From Litchfieldella qijiaojingensis (GTDB taxonomy: Bacteria; Pseudomonadota; Gammaproteobacteria; Pseudomonadales; Halomonadaceae), in assembly GCF_014651875.1 (NCBI RefSeq), contig NZ_BMXS01000020.1:18173-82172 (forward strand): 64,000 bases of DNA, read 5' to 3'. A program made the translations under genes and the position numbers. The notes below the pieces were generated by a model, which made no database searches, was not told the DNA's origin, and saw only the letters and a list, made by a program, of their open reading frames with translations. Positions 25,954 through 36,286 of this stretch are shown piece by piece (the stretch's first letter is position 1; every line of letters starts with the position of its first letter).

Positions 25954-27291
25954 TCAGTCGCCTTTCAGGCGCCCGCCCATCTCTTGTGCCAGATCCACCG
26001 CATAGTGGTCGGTCATGCCACCGATGAAGTCGAGCATGCGCCGGTAGCTGTCGTATAGCGACCACGACGGCCGCGGTGTGTTCTCGCCGATCAGCGCCAG
26101 CACCCGCTGGTGCTTGAAGGTCGAACGGCCCGTGTAGTGCAATTCATGGGCCGCACCGATGAAGGCTTCCAGCAAGATTCCCAAGGTGGTGTAGGCGCCG
26201 ATCTCCAGCTTGGCCTTGCGTTCGTTCTGGAAGATCCGCTCGCGAGCCAGTTGCTTGGCCGCTTTCACTCCCCAGTCCAGGTCCGGGTGGCAAAGCTCAA
26301 GCAAATCGTCCCGCAGGTTGCCGTTGAGCAACTCCTGCTCGTGCTCGACGAACACCGCGCCCACGTCGTTCACCGCACGTTCCATGGCCGCGCCTCGCAG
26401 GGCAGCGATACGCCGGCGCTGAGAGACACCGTCGCGCTGCATGTCGTGATATTCCGGCGGCAACTCGCCGGCGATCTGGATCAGCACGTCGGCGACTTCG
26501 TCGAAGCGTAGGATGCCCATTTCCAGACCATCCTCAAGATCCAACAGCGCATAACAGATATCGTCGGCGGCCTCGACCAGCCAGGCCAAGGGGTGGCGAC
26601 ACCAGGTCCACTCGCCGCGAGGCTTCAACCCCAGGCGACTGGTGACCTCAGCCAGCAAATGCTTCTCCGACTGATAGCAGCCGAACTTGCCGGCCACACC
26701 ACCATGCTCCACCGTCCAGGGATACTTGAGCATGGTCCCCAACGTGGCCCCGGTCAGGCGCATGCCGCCCTTGAACTGGTTGTATTCGATCTGGGTGACG
26801 ATGCGAAACCCCTGGGCATTACCCTCGTAGGTCAGCAAATCAGCGCGCTCGGCGTCGGAGAGATCATCGAGCAGGCCGCTGCCGTCACTCTCTGCACGCT
26901 TGAACCAGTCGCGGATGGCGTACTCACCGGCATGGCCGAAAGGCGGGTTGCCGATATCGTGGCCCAGACAGGCGGCCTGGACGATCACGCCCAGGTCGGC
27001 CGGGGTGATCCACTCGGGCAGCCGCTCGCGAAGCCGCTCGCCGACGATCATACCCAGCGAACGTCCCACGCAGCCGACCTCCAGTGAGTGCGTCAGGCGG
27101 GTATGAATGTGGTCGTTGTCGGTCAACGGATGAACCTGGGTCTTGCGTCCCAGACGGCGGAACGAACCGGCGAAGACGATCCGGTCGTGATCCTTGTGGA
27201 AGGGACTGCGACCGATCTCGCCGCGCGCCTCGCGCGGCTTGTCATTGAGGCGGTCGGGCGAGAGCAACCGCTCCCAGTGCATCTGCGTCAT
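25954..27291 (-). CDS. dgt: Deoxyguanosinetriphosphate triphosphohydrolase-like protein
   Basis: A 445-residue HD-domain enzyme: RDRIVF-like start (KDHDRIVFAGSFRRLGRKTQ), His68 in TRLTHSLEV, His111-Asp112 in CLGHDIGNPPFGHAGE and a distal AADDICYALLDLEDG. These are the metal ligands of dGTPases that cleave dNTP to deoxynucleoside and triphosphate. It matches the longer proteobacterial dGTPase group that prefers this EAAD-D pattern. The downstream RNase T2 gene follows after 8 bases. Confidence 0.9.
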   Translation of the reverse strand: MTQMHWERLLSPDRLNDKPREARGEIGRSPFHKDHDRIVFAGSFRRLGRKTQVHPLTDNDHIHTRLTHSLEVGCVGRSLGMIVGERLRERLPEWITPADLGVIVQAACLGHDIGNPPFGHAGEYAIRDWFKRAESDGSGLLDDLSDAERADLLTYEGNAQGFRIVTQIEYNQFKGGMRLTGATLGTMLKYPWTVEHGGVAGKFGCYQSEKHLLAEVTSRLGLKPRGEWTWCRHPLAWLVEAADDICYALLDLEDGLEMGILRFDEVADVLIQIAGELPPEYHDMQRDGVSQRRRIAALRGAAMERAVNDVGAVFVEHEQELLNGNLRDDLLELCHPDLDWGVKAAKQLARERIFQNERKAKLEIGAYTTLGILLEAFIGAAHELHYTGRSTFKHQRVLALIGENTPRPSWSLYDSYRRMLDFIGGMTDHYAVDLAQEMGGRLKGD

Positions 27292-27413
27292 GGGCGATTC
27301 TCCTCGAGAAACCCCATTCTGGCACCCTCCGAGCTACCCGGCCAGCCATCACTCCGGCATTGGCTGTGTACACCATCAAGCATGTTCGTCCTTGGCCCAC
27401 ACCTGCAGCCCAG

Positions 27414-28907
27414 CTACGCCCGCTGCTTGACCATCCAGCTAAATACTAACCCAGCGACGATCAGCGTGATGGCGAACGCATAGATGCCGATGGAGATGCC
27501 GCTATTCCATAGGATGCTCCAGTCGCCGCCGGAGATCGACATCGCTCGCCTCATGTTGTATTCCATCTGGCCGCCTAGCAGCAGCCCGAGCACCACCGGC
27601 ACTGTGGGAATCTCGAGTTTGCGCAACACGTAGCCGAGCACGCCAAAGGCCAGCATCAGGTACAGGTCGAAGGCGCTGTTGCTGAGCGAGTAGACACCGA
27701 CGAAGGCCACCATCACCACCATCGGCATCAGGAACCAGCCGGGCGCCTGAAGCACCTTGGCGAAGAACCCTACCAGCGGGATGTTGAGCACCAGCAGCAT
27801 GACGTTGCCGATGAACAACGCCGCCACCAGTCCCCAGACCATCTCCGGCTGCTGGGCGAACAGCAGCGGCCCCGGAGTGATGTTCATCGACAGCAGCAGT
27901 GCCAGCAGGATCGCCGTGGTACCGCTGCCGGGAATCCCCAATGACAGCATGGGGATAAGGGCACCGCCGGCGGCGGCATTGTTGCCCGCTTCCGGGGCCG
28001 CTACGCCGCGCGGGTCGCCGCGGCCGAAGTCACCCCGCTTCCCCAGCCAGCGCTTCTCCAGGGTATAGGAAAGAAAACTGCCCAGCGCGGCGCCGGCCCC
28101 CGGCAGAACCCCGGAAATGAAACCAATCAACGAACTGCGGGCGATGGTGGGGCTGCATTGCCAGGCGCTACGCATGCCCGGAATAGCCGAGCCGAGCTTC
28201 ATGGTGGGCTTGCTGCCATGCTGGGTATTCTCGAGGAAAACCAGGCATTCGGAGATCGCGAACAGGCCAACCAAGGCGACGATGAAATCTATGCCGTCAT
28301 AGAGTTCGAACCAACCAAAGGTGTAGCGCGGTACGCTGCTGACCGCGTCGATCCCCACAGTGCCCAGCAGCAGCCCCAGGCAGGCGGCGATGAAGCTCTT
28401 GGTCAAGCTGCCACTGGTCACGCCGCCGATGGTGGCGAAGGCCAGCACGAACAGGGCGAAGTACTCGGCCGGACCGAAGCGAATCGCGAAGCCCACCAGC
28501 AAGGGCGCGAACAGCGTCAAGCCGATGGTGGCGACGGTGGCACCGATGAAGGACGCCACTCCGGAGAGCCCCAGCGCCTCGCCCCCTCGCCCCTTGAGCG
28601 CCATGGGATAACCGTCGAGCGTGGTCATCATGGCCGGTTCGTCGCCCGGGATATTGAGCAGGATGGAACTGATGCGCCCCCCGTACATACAGCCGTAATA
28701 GATGCTGACCAGCAGGATCAAGGCGGCAGTGGGCGTCAACCCGAAGTTGAAGGTCAAGGGAATCATCAGCGCAACGCCGTTGACCGGCCCCAGCCCGGGC
28801 AGGGCACCGATCAGCGTACCCAAGGCACAGCCGATGAGCGCCAGAAACAGATGCTGAGGCTCGAGCGCTACGGCGAACCCCTGGGCGAGGAAAGTGAGAA
28901 TATCCAT
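27414..28907 (-). CDS. tctA: Tripartite tricarboxylate transporter, large membrane subunit TctA
   Basis: A 497-residue membrane protein with the duplicated TctA signature: GALPGLGPVNGVALMIPLTF near residue 35 and GVLPGAGAALGSFLSYTLEK near 265, plus YYGCMYGGRISSILLNIPG. About 11 helices are expected. It forms the translocation pore with TctB (10 bases upstream) and takes substrate from TctC. The genes after tctC in transcription order suggest a dicarboxylic or branched organic acid, not necessarily citrate. Confidence 0.92.
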   Translation of the reverse strand: MDILTFLAQGFAVALEPQHLFLALIGCALGTLIGALPGLGPVNGVALMIPLTFNFGLTPTAALILLVSIYYGCMYGGRISSILLNIPGDEPAMMTTLDGYPMALKGRGGEALGLSGVASFIGATVATIGLTLFAPLLVGFAIRFGPAEYFALFVLAFATIGGVTSGSLTKSFIAACLGLLLGTVGIDAVSSVPRYTFGWFELYDGIDFIVALVGLFAISECLVFLENTQHGSKPTMKLGSAIPGMRSAWQCSPTIARSSLIGFISGVLPGAGAALGSFLSYTLEKRWLGKRGDFGRGDPRGVAAPEAGNNAAAGGALIPMLSLGIPGSGTTAILLALLLSMNITPGPLLFAQQPEMVWGLVAALFIGNVMLLVLNIPLVGFFAKVLQAPGWFLMPMVVMVAFVGVYSLSNSAFDLYLMLAFGVLGYVLRKLEIPTVPVVLGLLLGGQMEYNMRRAMSISGGDWSILWNSGISIGIYAFAITLIVAGLVFSWMVKQRA

Positions 28908-28917
28908 AGCGAAGGGG

Positions 28918-29406
28918 TTACCAACTCAGGCCGGGCATATTGGGAAGCGGCATGCCCAGGGCGAATTCGAACAGGGCGTAGAGCCCCACTGTCAGGATGG
29001 CGCCGCTGACCAGCGACTGCTTCCAGGGCGCTCCGAACAGCCGGATCAACACGATGACGGTGACCAGGGACGCTGGCAGAAAGCCCCAGGGCTCGAGAAA
29101 GGCGGAATAACCTCCCAGCAGCATCAGCGCCCCAACCTGACGCAACAGGGCGGCACGGTGCGGCCAGCGCTGGTTGAAGCCGGGACGCAGGATCAGATAG
29201 AGCGCCAGCAGGCCCAGCGGCACGCTGACCAGGCGGGGAAAGGCGCCCGGCCCCACCGGCTGCATGAAGCCGGTGGCGAAGCTGTGTGAATGCCACCAGG
29301 CGCCTGCCGCCAGCACCGCCAGCACGGTGCCGGCGATGCGGTCGCCGACGACACCGGAAGTGCGTAACGACTCCATGCCGGACTCATTCATACCGGGATC
29401 GCTCAC
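28918..29406 (-). CDS. tctB: Tripartite tricarboxylate transporter, small membrane subunit TctB
   Basis: A 162-residue, four-helix protein with the TctB arrangement: first helix DRIAGTVLAVLAAGAWW, then FMQPVGPGAFPRLVSVPLGL. Translation starts at a GTG (29406) that overlaps the tctC stop codon (GTGA), so the two are coupled. It is a poorly conserved family; identity rests mainly on position between tctC and tctA. Confidence 0.85.
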   Translation of the reverse strand: MSDPGMNESGMESLRTSGVVGDRIAGTVLAVLAAGAWWHSHSFATGFMQPVGPGAFPRLVSVPLGLLALYLILRPGFNQRWPHRAALLRQVGALMLLGGYSAFLEPWGFLPASLVTVIVLIRLFGAPWKQSLVSGAILTVGLYALFEFALGMPLPNMPGLSW

Positions 29407-30398
29407 TGGATGACCCCGATCTCCCGAGAGACCGCTTCGACCTCATCGATCGACTGGCGCACGAAGTCGTTGAACTCTTCACCGCCACGCCATAGCGGTA
29501 CGAGGCCGTTCTGCTGGGCGACGTCCTTCCACTCGTCGCTCTCATAGAGTGTCTGCAGGGTATCGACCATGGCAGCGTAGTCCTCGTCCGACACCTCGCC
29601 ACCGGTGTAGAAACCGCGCCAGTTGTAACCGGTTACATCGTAGCCTTGGGAGACGGCGGTCGGGAGATCGGCGAAGGGCTCGGGCAGCGGGTCGTCGGAC
29701 AGCACCGCCAGGACCCGCACGTCACCCGACTCGATGAAGCCGGCGATCTCGCCCAGATCGGTGGAGACGACATCCACATGGCCACCCATCATCTGGGTCA
29801 CGGCCGGGCCACCACCGTCGAACTGTACCCAGCGCACGCTGCCGATCTGGTCGGCCGGCATGCCGGCAGCCTTGGCCAGCATCAGGGCACGAATGTGATC
29901 CCATCCCCCAGCCCCACTGGAGCCTGCCATGGCCAGCGAGCCCGGTTCCTCGACCATGGTTTCGAGCAACTGGTCCAGGCTTTCATAGGGACTCTCATCG
30001 TCGACCAGGATGACACCCACGTCCGTTCCCAGCATGGCCAACCAGCGCATGGTGTCGGCGCCGCCTGGATACTTGCCCTGAGCGATCTGGGTCATGCCCA
30101 CCGTACTGGTGGCGACGACCACATCGCTGTCGGCGGGACGCTTGCTGGCCACGTTGGAAAACGCCACGGCTCCGACACCACCCGGCATGTTGGTGACCTG
30201 AACCGGGCTGTCCACCAGTTCCAGATCTAGCAGCAATTTGCCTACCGAACGGCAGGTGAAATCCCAGCCGCCCCCGGGATCGGCCGGGGCAATGCATTCA
30301 CTAATGGGCAGCGCCTGGCTTGGCGCGCTGAAAGCCAAACCAAGACTCAGCAAGGTCGAAGCAGCAAGAGTGTGGCGGGCATGCTTGAAAATTGGCAT
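29403..30398 (-). CDS. tctC: Tripartite tricarboxylate transporter binding protein TctC (Bug family)
   Basis: The 331-residue periplasmic protein has a signal peptide ending near SQA (about residue 30). Family features are CIAPADPGGGWDFTCRSVGK, where Bug proteins bind the carboxylate, and NMPGGVGAVAFSNV. A Cys in the first loop (ECIAPADPGGGWDFTC) could form a disulfide. It binds an organic acid and presents it to TctAB. It lies 84 bases after the CoA-transferase gene. Confidence 0.92.
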   Translation of the reverse strand: MPIFKHARHTLAASTLLSLGLAFSAPSQALPISECIAPADPGGGWDFTCRSVGKLLLDLELVDSPVQVTNMPGGVGAVAFSNVASKRPADSDVVVATSTVGMTQIAQGKYPGGADTMRWLAMLGTDVGVILVDDESPYESLDQLLETMVEEPGSLAMAGSSGAGGWDHIRALMLAKAAGMPADQIGSVRWVQFDGGGPAVTQMMGGHVDVVSTDLGEIAGFIESGDVRVLAVLSDDPLPEPFADLPTAVSQGYDVTGYNWRGFYTGGEVSDEDYAAMVDTLQTLYESDEWKDVAQQNGLVPLWRGGEEFNDFVRQSIDEVEAVSREIGVIQ

Positions 30399-30482
30399 CT
30401 TGTCGTTCCTCCGCTTGTTTTTATGTCGCTTGTTGTTATGGCCGAGCCCCGTCTGGATCCCGGCGACACCTTGCAGGGTAGT

Positions 30483-31694
30483 TCAAATCACGCCTTGCTC
30501 ATGCAAGGCGTCGACTTCCGCTTCATCGAAGCCCAGTTCGAGCAGGACCTCCCGGCTATGCTCGCCAAGTCTCGGCACCGAATGATGCACCGCCGCCGGA
30601 GCCTCGCTCATCTTCACCGGAAAGCCGGTGGTGGGAACCCGGCCGAACTCGCCCTGATCCAGCTCGATTTTCATGTGCTGGGCCTGCACCTGGGGATCCT
30701 CGAAAGTCTCGCGCAGGCTATAGACCCGCCCGCAGGGTACACCGGCCCGGTTGAGGTGCTCGATCCATTCGTCGACGCTGCGCCGCTCGGTCACCCCCGT
30801 CAGGATCTCGCGTAGCGCTTCACGGTTAGCCATGCGGCGGGCATTGTCACTGAAGCGCTCATCCTCTAGCAGGTGCAACATGTCCAGCGCTTCCAGTAAA
30901 CGCTCGACCATGATGTCGTTGCTGGGTGCGATGGCCACCTCACCATCGTTGGCCTTGAACAGGCCATAGGGGTAGAGCATGGGATGGTCATTGCCGGTGC
31001 GCGCCGGAACTTGGCCGGTGGCGAAGAACTCCGCCGCCAGATAGCCCATCATGCTGATCAAGCCATTGGTCAGCGCGGTCTCGACAATATCGCCCTGGCC
31101 GCTTCGCTCGCGACGCACCAAGGCCGCGCAGACGCCGAAGGCCAGGTTCTGGCTAGCGACCATGTCGCTGATTGGCGGAGCCGCGCGCATGGGTTCACCG
31201 TCACTGGGCCCGTTGACGCCCATGAAGCCGCTCATGGCCTGGGCGATGAAGTCATAGGCGGGACGGTCGCGGTAAGGACCGCTGGAACCGAAGCCGTTGA
31301 TGCGTCCGACGACCAGGCGTGGGTAACGCTTGCGCAATGTCTCGTCGTCGAGCCCCATCTTGGCCATGACGCCGGGACGGAAATTCTCGACCAGCACATC
31401 GGCCTCTTCCAGCAGCCGACAGAGAATCGCCTTGCCCTCGTCGCTGCGCAGATCGAGGGTCAGGGAGCGCTTGTTGCGATTGAACTGGGCGAAATACCAA
31501 CTGAAACCGTTGACGATGTTGCCCTGCACACGCAGCACATCGCCGCGCCCCGGCGGTTCGATCTTGATCACCTCGGCGCCATGGTCGCCGAGTATCTGGG
31601 TACAGAAGGGCCCGGAGATCACCCGCGTCAAATCGATGACGCGAATGCCGTCGAGGGAGCCCGCCATGTGGGATTGTGAAGCTGACATGCTCAT
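30483..31694 (-). CDS. CaiB/BaiF (class III) CoA-transferase
   Basis: A 403-residue protein with the family start GIRVIDLTRVISGPFCTQIL, the KIEPPGRGD loop, FNRNKRSLTLDLRS, and the catalytic Asp148 in GPYRDRPAYDF. It moves CoA between carboxylic acids. Its start overlaps the stop of the upstream lyase gene (ATGA), so the two proteins are made together and probably act in sequence: activation of an imported acid, then C-C cleavage. Candidate acids are hydroxylated dicarboxylates such as citramalate or a methyl-glutarate derivative; the sequence does not decide. Confidence 0.88.
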   Translation of the reverse strand: MSMSASQSHMAGSLDGIRVIDLTRVISGPFCTQILGDHGAEVIKIEPPGRGDVLRVQGNIVNGFSWYFAQFNRNKRSLTLDLRSDEGKAILCRLLEEADVLVENFRPGVMAKMGLDDETLRKRYPRLVVGRINGFGSSGPYRDRPAYDFIAQAMSGFMGVNGPSDGEPMRAAPPISDMVASQNLAFGVCAALVRRERSGQGDIVETALTNGLISMMGYLAAEFFATGQVPARTGNDHPMLYPYGLFKANDGEVAIAPSNDIMVERLLEALDMLHLLEDERFSDNARRMANREALREILTGVTERRSVDEWIEHLNRAGVPCGRVYSLRETFEDPQVQAQHMKIELDQGEFGRVPTTGFPVKMSEAPAAVHHSVPRLGEHSREVLLELGFDEAEVDALHEQGVI

Positions 31695-32641
31695 CCTTTT
31701 GCCGTGGCCACGGCCGAACAGTCGCTGAGCGACAGACGCGGCCCGGCCTTGGAAACCTGCGCAGGCAATGGATGCCCCATCAGGCGAGTGGCAATGCGAG
31801 CGGCATCGATCATACCCTCGAGATCGATGCCGGTCTCGATCCCCATTTCCTCGAGCAGGTAGACGAGATCCTCGCTGGCGATATTGCCTGAAGCGCCCGG
31901 AGCGAAAGGACAGCCTCCCAGGCCGCCAATCGAACTCTCGTAACGGTCGACGCCGAGCGCCAGGCCCTGCATGACGTTGGCCAGGCCGATACCGCGAGTA
32001 TTGTGGAAATGCAGCGTGGGCGACAGCGACGGTGAAACCTCACGCAGGTGGAGGATACGCTCGGTCACCAGAGGAGGAGTCGCCATGCCGGTCGTGTCGC
32101 CCAGCGACACATGAGCCGCACCGAGTTCGACAAAATGTCGGGCGATGCGACCCACGGAAGCAACATCGATATCACCTTCGAAAGGACAGCCAAAACTGGT
32201 GGCGATTGCCCCACGCAACTCGATGCCACTGCCTTCAAGCAACCCGGCTACCCGCTCGAAGCTCTGTAGCGATTCGTTCACGCTGCAATTGACGTTCTTG
32301 GCGTTGTGGCTCTCCGAGGCCGAGACGAACAGCACCACGGAGTCGACTCCCACTTCCAGCGCTCGCTCGGCACCGCGAAGATTGGGCACCAGCGCCGAGA
32401 AGTGAACGCCCTCGATATCCTTGAGCTCGGCCACTAGCTCCGCCGCATCGGCGAGAGCCGGTACCGCTCGCGGACTGACGAAGGAAGTCAACTCGAATTC
32501 CCTGACCCCGGCGGCCACCAAGGCTCTCACCAGCTCAGCCTTTTCCAACGTGGATAGCAGGACTGTCTCATTCTGCAGCCCATCACGCGGGCCAACTTCG
32601 GTGATATGAACCCGCCTTGGGTTCGGAGTGGCGTCGTGCAT
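31691..32641 (-). CDS. Hydroxymethylglutaryl-CoA lyase-family enzyme
   Basis: The 316-residue TIM-barrel protein has the HMGL signature: VGPRDGLQNE (16-25), SFVSPRAVPALADA, LHFHNTRGIGLANV and the C-terminal Cys loop GGLGGCPFAPGASGN, which carries the catalytic Cys of HMG-CoA lyases. It splits a 3-hydroxy-3-methyl-acyl-CoA. HMG-CoA gives acetoacetate and acetyl-CoA; citramalyl-CoA-type substrates are alternatives for family members beside a CaiB enzyme. It is the first gene of the transport operon. Confidence 0.88.
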   Translation of the reverse strand: MHDATPNPRRVHITEVGPRDGLQNETVLLSTLEKAELVRALVAAGVREFELTSFVSPRAVPALADAAELVAELKDIEGVHFSALVPNLRGAERALEVGVDSVVLFVSASESHNAKNVNCSVNESLQSFERVAGLLEGSGIELRGAIATSFGCPFEGDIDVASVGRIARHFVELGAAHVSLGDTTGMATPPLVTERILHLREVSPSLSPTLHFHNTRGIGLANVMQGLALGVDRYESSIGGLGGCPFAPGASGNIASEDLVYLLEEMGIETGIDLEGMIDAARIATRLMGHPLPAQVSKAGPRLSLSDCSAVATAKG

Positions 32642-32719
32642 AATCGCGCCTACTACGTAGTGAGTGTCGAATATCCCTCGAATATAAGGACCACCCGCTA
32701 CCGGCGACCATGCACCTTT

Positions 32720-32736
32720 CGTACTAGTATGGTACG
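32720..32736. promoter_or_regulatory. Inverted repeat upstream of the CoA-lyase/Tct operon (possible GntR-type operator)
   Basis: CGTAC and GTACG face each other across 7 bases, about 80 bases before the lyase start. The embedded ACTAGTATGGTA is identical to the sequence between the -10 and -35 boxes of the mannonate cluster. Confidence 0.35.
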
Positions 32737-32778
32737 TACTGCCGGGGCCGAGGCTCTACCACCCCGGTGCCATAAAGC

Positions 32779-34188
<1,410 letters not shown>

Positions 34189-34261
34189 AAGGGCCTCCTG
34201 CGTATAGTGCCTGCGGCGGCTGAGATGGAAGAATTCGCCACTGAGAGAGATACGCCTGACG

Positions 34262-35305
34262 TCATGAAGCGGTCTCCAACGGCATCAATAAACGGAACTC
34301 GGTCCACCCGGGAGCGGAATCGCACTCGATCAGTCCTTGATGTTGATGCAGGATCGACTGGGCGATGGACAATCCCAAGCCGCTGCCTTCGGCGCGACCG
34401 GACACCATCGGATAGAACAAGGTTTCACGCAGTCCTTCGGGAATGCCGGGGCCGTTGTCGATGATCGCCACTTCACAAACCAGACGATGACGCTCGGTGC
34501 CCAAGGTGAACTGGCGCTTGGCGCGAGTACGCAGGGTCAGCAGTGGCTCGGTCGTCCCACTCTCCTCCATGGCTTCCAGAGCGTTACGCGCCACGTTGAG
34601 CACGGCCTGGATCAACTGCGCTTCGTCGCCCACTGGCTCCGGCAGGCTGGGATCGTAGTCGCGAACCACCTCGATATGCGGATGTTCGGCGGTCAGCAAG
34701 GTGCGAACCCTTTCGAGCACCTTGTGGATATTCAGCGGCGCATGGCGCTCCGGCCGGTTGGGGCCGAGCATACGGTCGACCAGGTCGCGCAGCCGGTCGG
34801 CTTCCTCGACGATGATGCGTGTGAACTCGGCCAGTTGCGGATCGGGCAGGTCGCGCTCGAGCAACTGTGCCGCACCGCGAATGCCGCCCAGCGGGTTCTT
34901 GACCTCGTGCGCCAAGCCGCGGGACAGCACCTTGATGGTTTCCTGGCGTGCGATGAGAGCTTCTTCGCGCGAGATGCGCAGTAAGCGATCACGGGGTTCG
35001 ATTTCCAACAGTAGCTCATCATCCGACAACGGTGTCACGGTGAAGTCGACCGTGATGCTGTCGCCACTGGCCAACCGCAACAGGGCTTCACGCTGGGTGA
35101 ACGGGTGGAATTCGACGCGGGCCTTGGTCAACACCTCGGATACTTCACCACCGACGCCCTCCAAGCATTCGAGGCGAGTTCCTTGCACGCGTCCCAGACT
35201 GACTGCAAGCAACGCCTCAGCCGACGGATTCAGCCAGCGCACCCGCAGGGTGCCGTCGAGCAGCAGCACCGCCGTGGTCAGGTGTTCGAGCAGACGTTGG
35301 TACAT
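34262..35305 (-). CDS. glnL: Nitrogen regulation sensor kinase NtrB
   Basis: The 347-residue cytoplasmic histidine kinase has a PAS domain (residues 1-110), the H box GLAHEVKNPLGGIRGAAQLL with His133, and N/G1/G2 ATP-binding boxes (VLNVARNALEAM, IIDNGPGIPE, GRAEGSGLGLSIAQSI). It phosphorylates or dephosphorylates NtrC under control of PII. I prefer the ATG at 35305 (MYQRLLEHL); the one at 35332 adds nine non-conserved residues. An NtrC site lies about 110 bases upstream. Confidence 0.93.
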   Translation of the reverse strand: MYQRLLEHLTTAVLLLDGTLRVRWLNPSAEALLAVSLGRVQGTRLECLEGVGGEVSEVLTKARVEFHPFTQREALLRLASGDSITVDFTVTPLSDDELLLEIEPRDRLLRISREEALIARQETIKVLSRGLAHEVKNPLGGIRGAAQLLERDLPDPQLAEFTRIIVEEADRLRDLVDRMLGPNRPERHAPLNIHKVLERVRTLLTAEHPHIEVVRDYDPSLPEPVGDEAQLIQAVLNVARNALEAMEESGTTEPLLTLRTRAKRQFTLGTERHRLVCEVAIIDNGPGIPEGLRETLFYPMVSGRAEGSGLGLSIAQSILHQHQGLIECDSAPGWTEFRLLMPLETAS

Positions 35306-35407
35306 GGTGCATCCCACATTGATGGCATTCACTATTGCTGTGCAAAAAGCGCGCCAGCCCTGAAATGGCGAAAAAGCGCGCCGGTTCGGTCACGCAACCC
35401 ACCCCTA

Positions 35408-35424
35408 TGCACCAATTTAGTGCA
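35408..35424. promoter_or_regulatory. NtrC-binding site in the ntrBC promoter region
   Basis: TGCACCAATTTAGTGCA matches the NtrC consensus TGCACY-N4-TGGTGCA at all but one position and is almost perfectly symmetric. It lies between the DUF4124 gene and ntrB, suiting autoregulation of ntrBC as at glnLp in enteric bacteria. Confidence 0.65.
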
Positions 35425-35517
35425 TAAAGGAAGACGGCCGCTATCATCTTGGGCAAAACAGGAAGGAACGCCGCGCGTTCGTTGCGCACCGCCATGCCAT
35501 GTTGTCGGCGCCGTGCC

Positions 35518-36123
35518 TCATCGTGGCGAGACCTGCGACAAGCGATGAGAGGGGTTATTGGGATTTTGCGGGAGATTCACGCTGGCACGCTGCACGTAGA
35601 GAGTCACCGGCGCACTGAGGTGACGCACCTCGCCATTGGTGTCGAGCAGTTCCGCCCGCAGCTCATGCTCGCCTCGCTCCAGATTGGTGAGCATGAAGGT
35701 CGAGGTATGCCTGGCCGTCTGGCTGACACGGTCATCGACGAGCAGCCGCACCCGATTATCCCGGCGCAGTTCGGGCTCGATATTCAGCTCGACCCGGACA
35801 TTACCGGCATACCCTGTGGGCAAGGTTTCCCCATCGCCGGGAGAGGTAATGCGAAAGGTGGTATACGGCATGAATGGCGGCAACGGCGCCGTCTCTTCGC
35901 GGCGCATGCGATCCCTGTCGGCTTCGCGAGAAGGCTCGGAGAGTTGGAGCTTGCGCGACGGCACGACCGTTACCGGTGGCAGCTCGACCCGCTCGGCACC
36001 CGGGAGGGGCCGGTCGGTGAAGATCACGTTGCCTTGCGCATCGGTGCCGCGATAGATGGGCGTCGCCGAAGCGGCGAGCGGCAAACAGAGCCCGAACACC
36101 AGCCCTATCAGACGAAGTCGCAC
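35518..36123 (-). CDS. DUF4124-domain exported protein of the gln locus
   Basis: A 201-residue protein starting at a GTG (36123, after AGAAAG) with a signal peptide cut near ASA-TP (residue 21). The DUF4124 domain follows at once (IYRGTDAQGNVIFTDRP), and the C-terminal half (TSPGDGETLPTGYAGNVRV to APVTLYVQR) looks like a beta-sandwich. DUF4124 genes commonly sit between glnA and ntrB in gammaproteobacteria, but their task is unknown. The envelope is the likely location. Confidence 0.8.
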   Translation of the reverse strand: MRLRLIGLVFGLCLPLAASATPIYRGTDAQGNVIFTDRPLPGAERVELPPVTVVPSRKLQLSEPSREADRDRMRREETAPLPPFMPYTTFRITSPGDGETLPTGYAGNVRVELNIEPELRRDNRVRLLVDDRVSQTARHTSTFMLTNLERGEHELRAELLDTNGEVRHLSAPVTLYVQRASVNLPQNPNNPSHRLSQVSPR

Positions 36124-36217
36124 TCTTTCTTCTCCCACCAGTGCAGGGCGCGGTGAGCTCACAGCGGTGTCCCCCCGACGCGAAGCGATCAGTTCCTGGT
36201 GAGTGTAAAGCACAAAC

Positions 36218-36247
36218 AAGGGGTTCCACCTCGCGGTGGAACCCCTT
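36218..36247 (-). terminator. glnA transcription terminator
   Basis: A 13-bp perfect stem (36218-36230 with 36235-36247) and a 4-base loop, followed on the minus strand by the T-rich string GTTTGTGCTTT. It lies 39 bases after the glnA stop codon, separating glnA from the DUF4124 gene. Confidence 0.85.
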
Positions 36248-36286
36248 CAGGTCACGCCAGTTGCAGTGCGACGGTCGGAACCGGGC

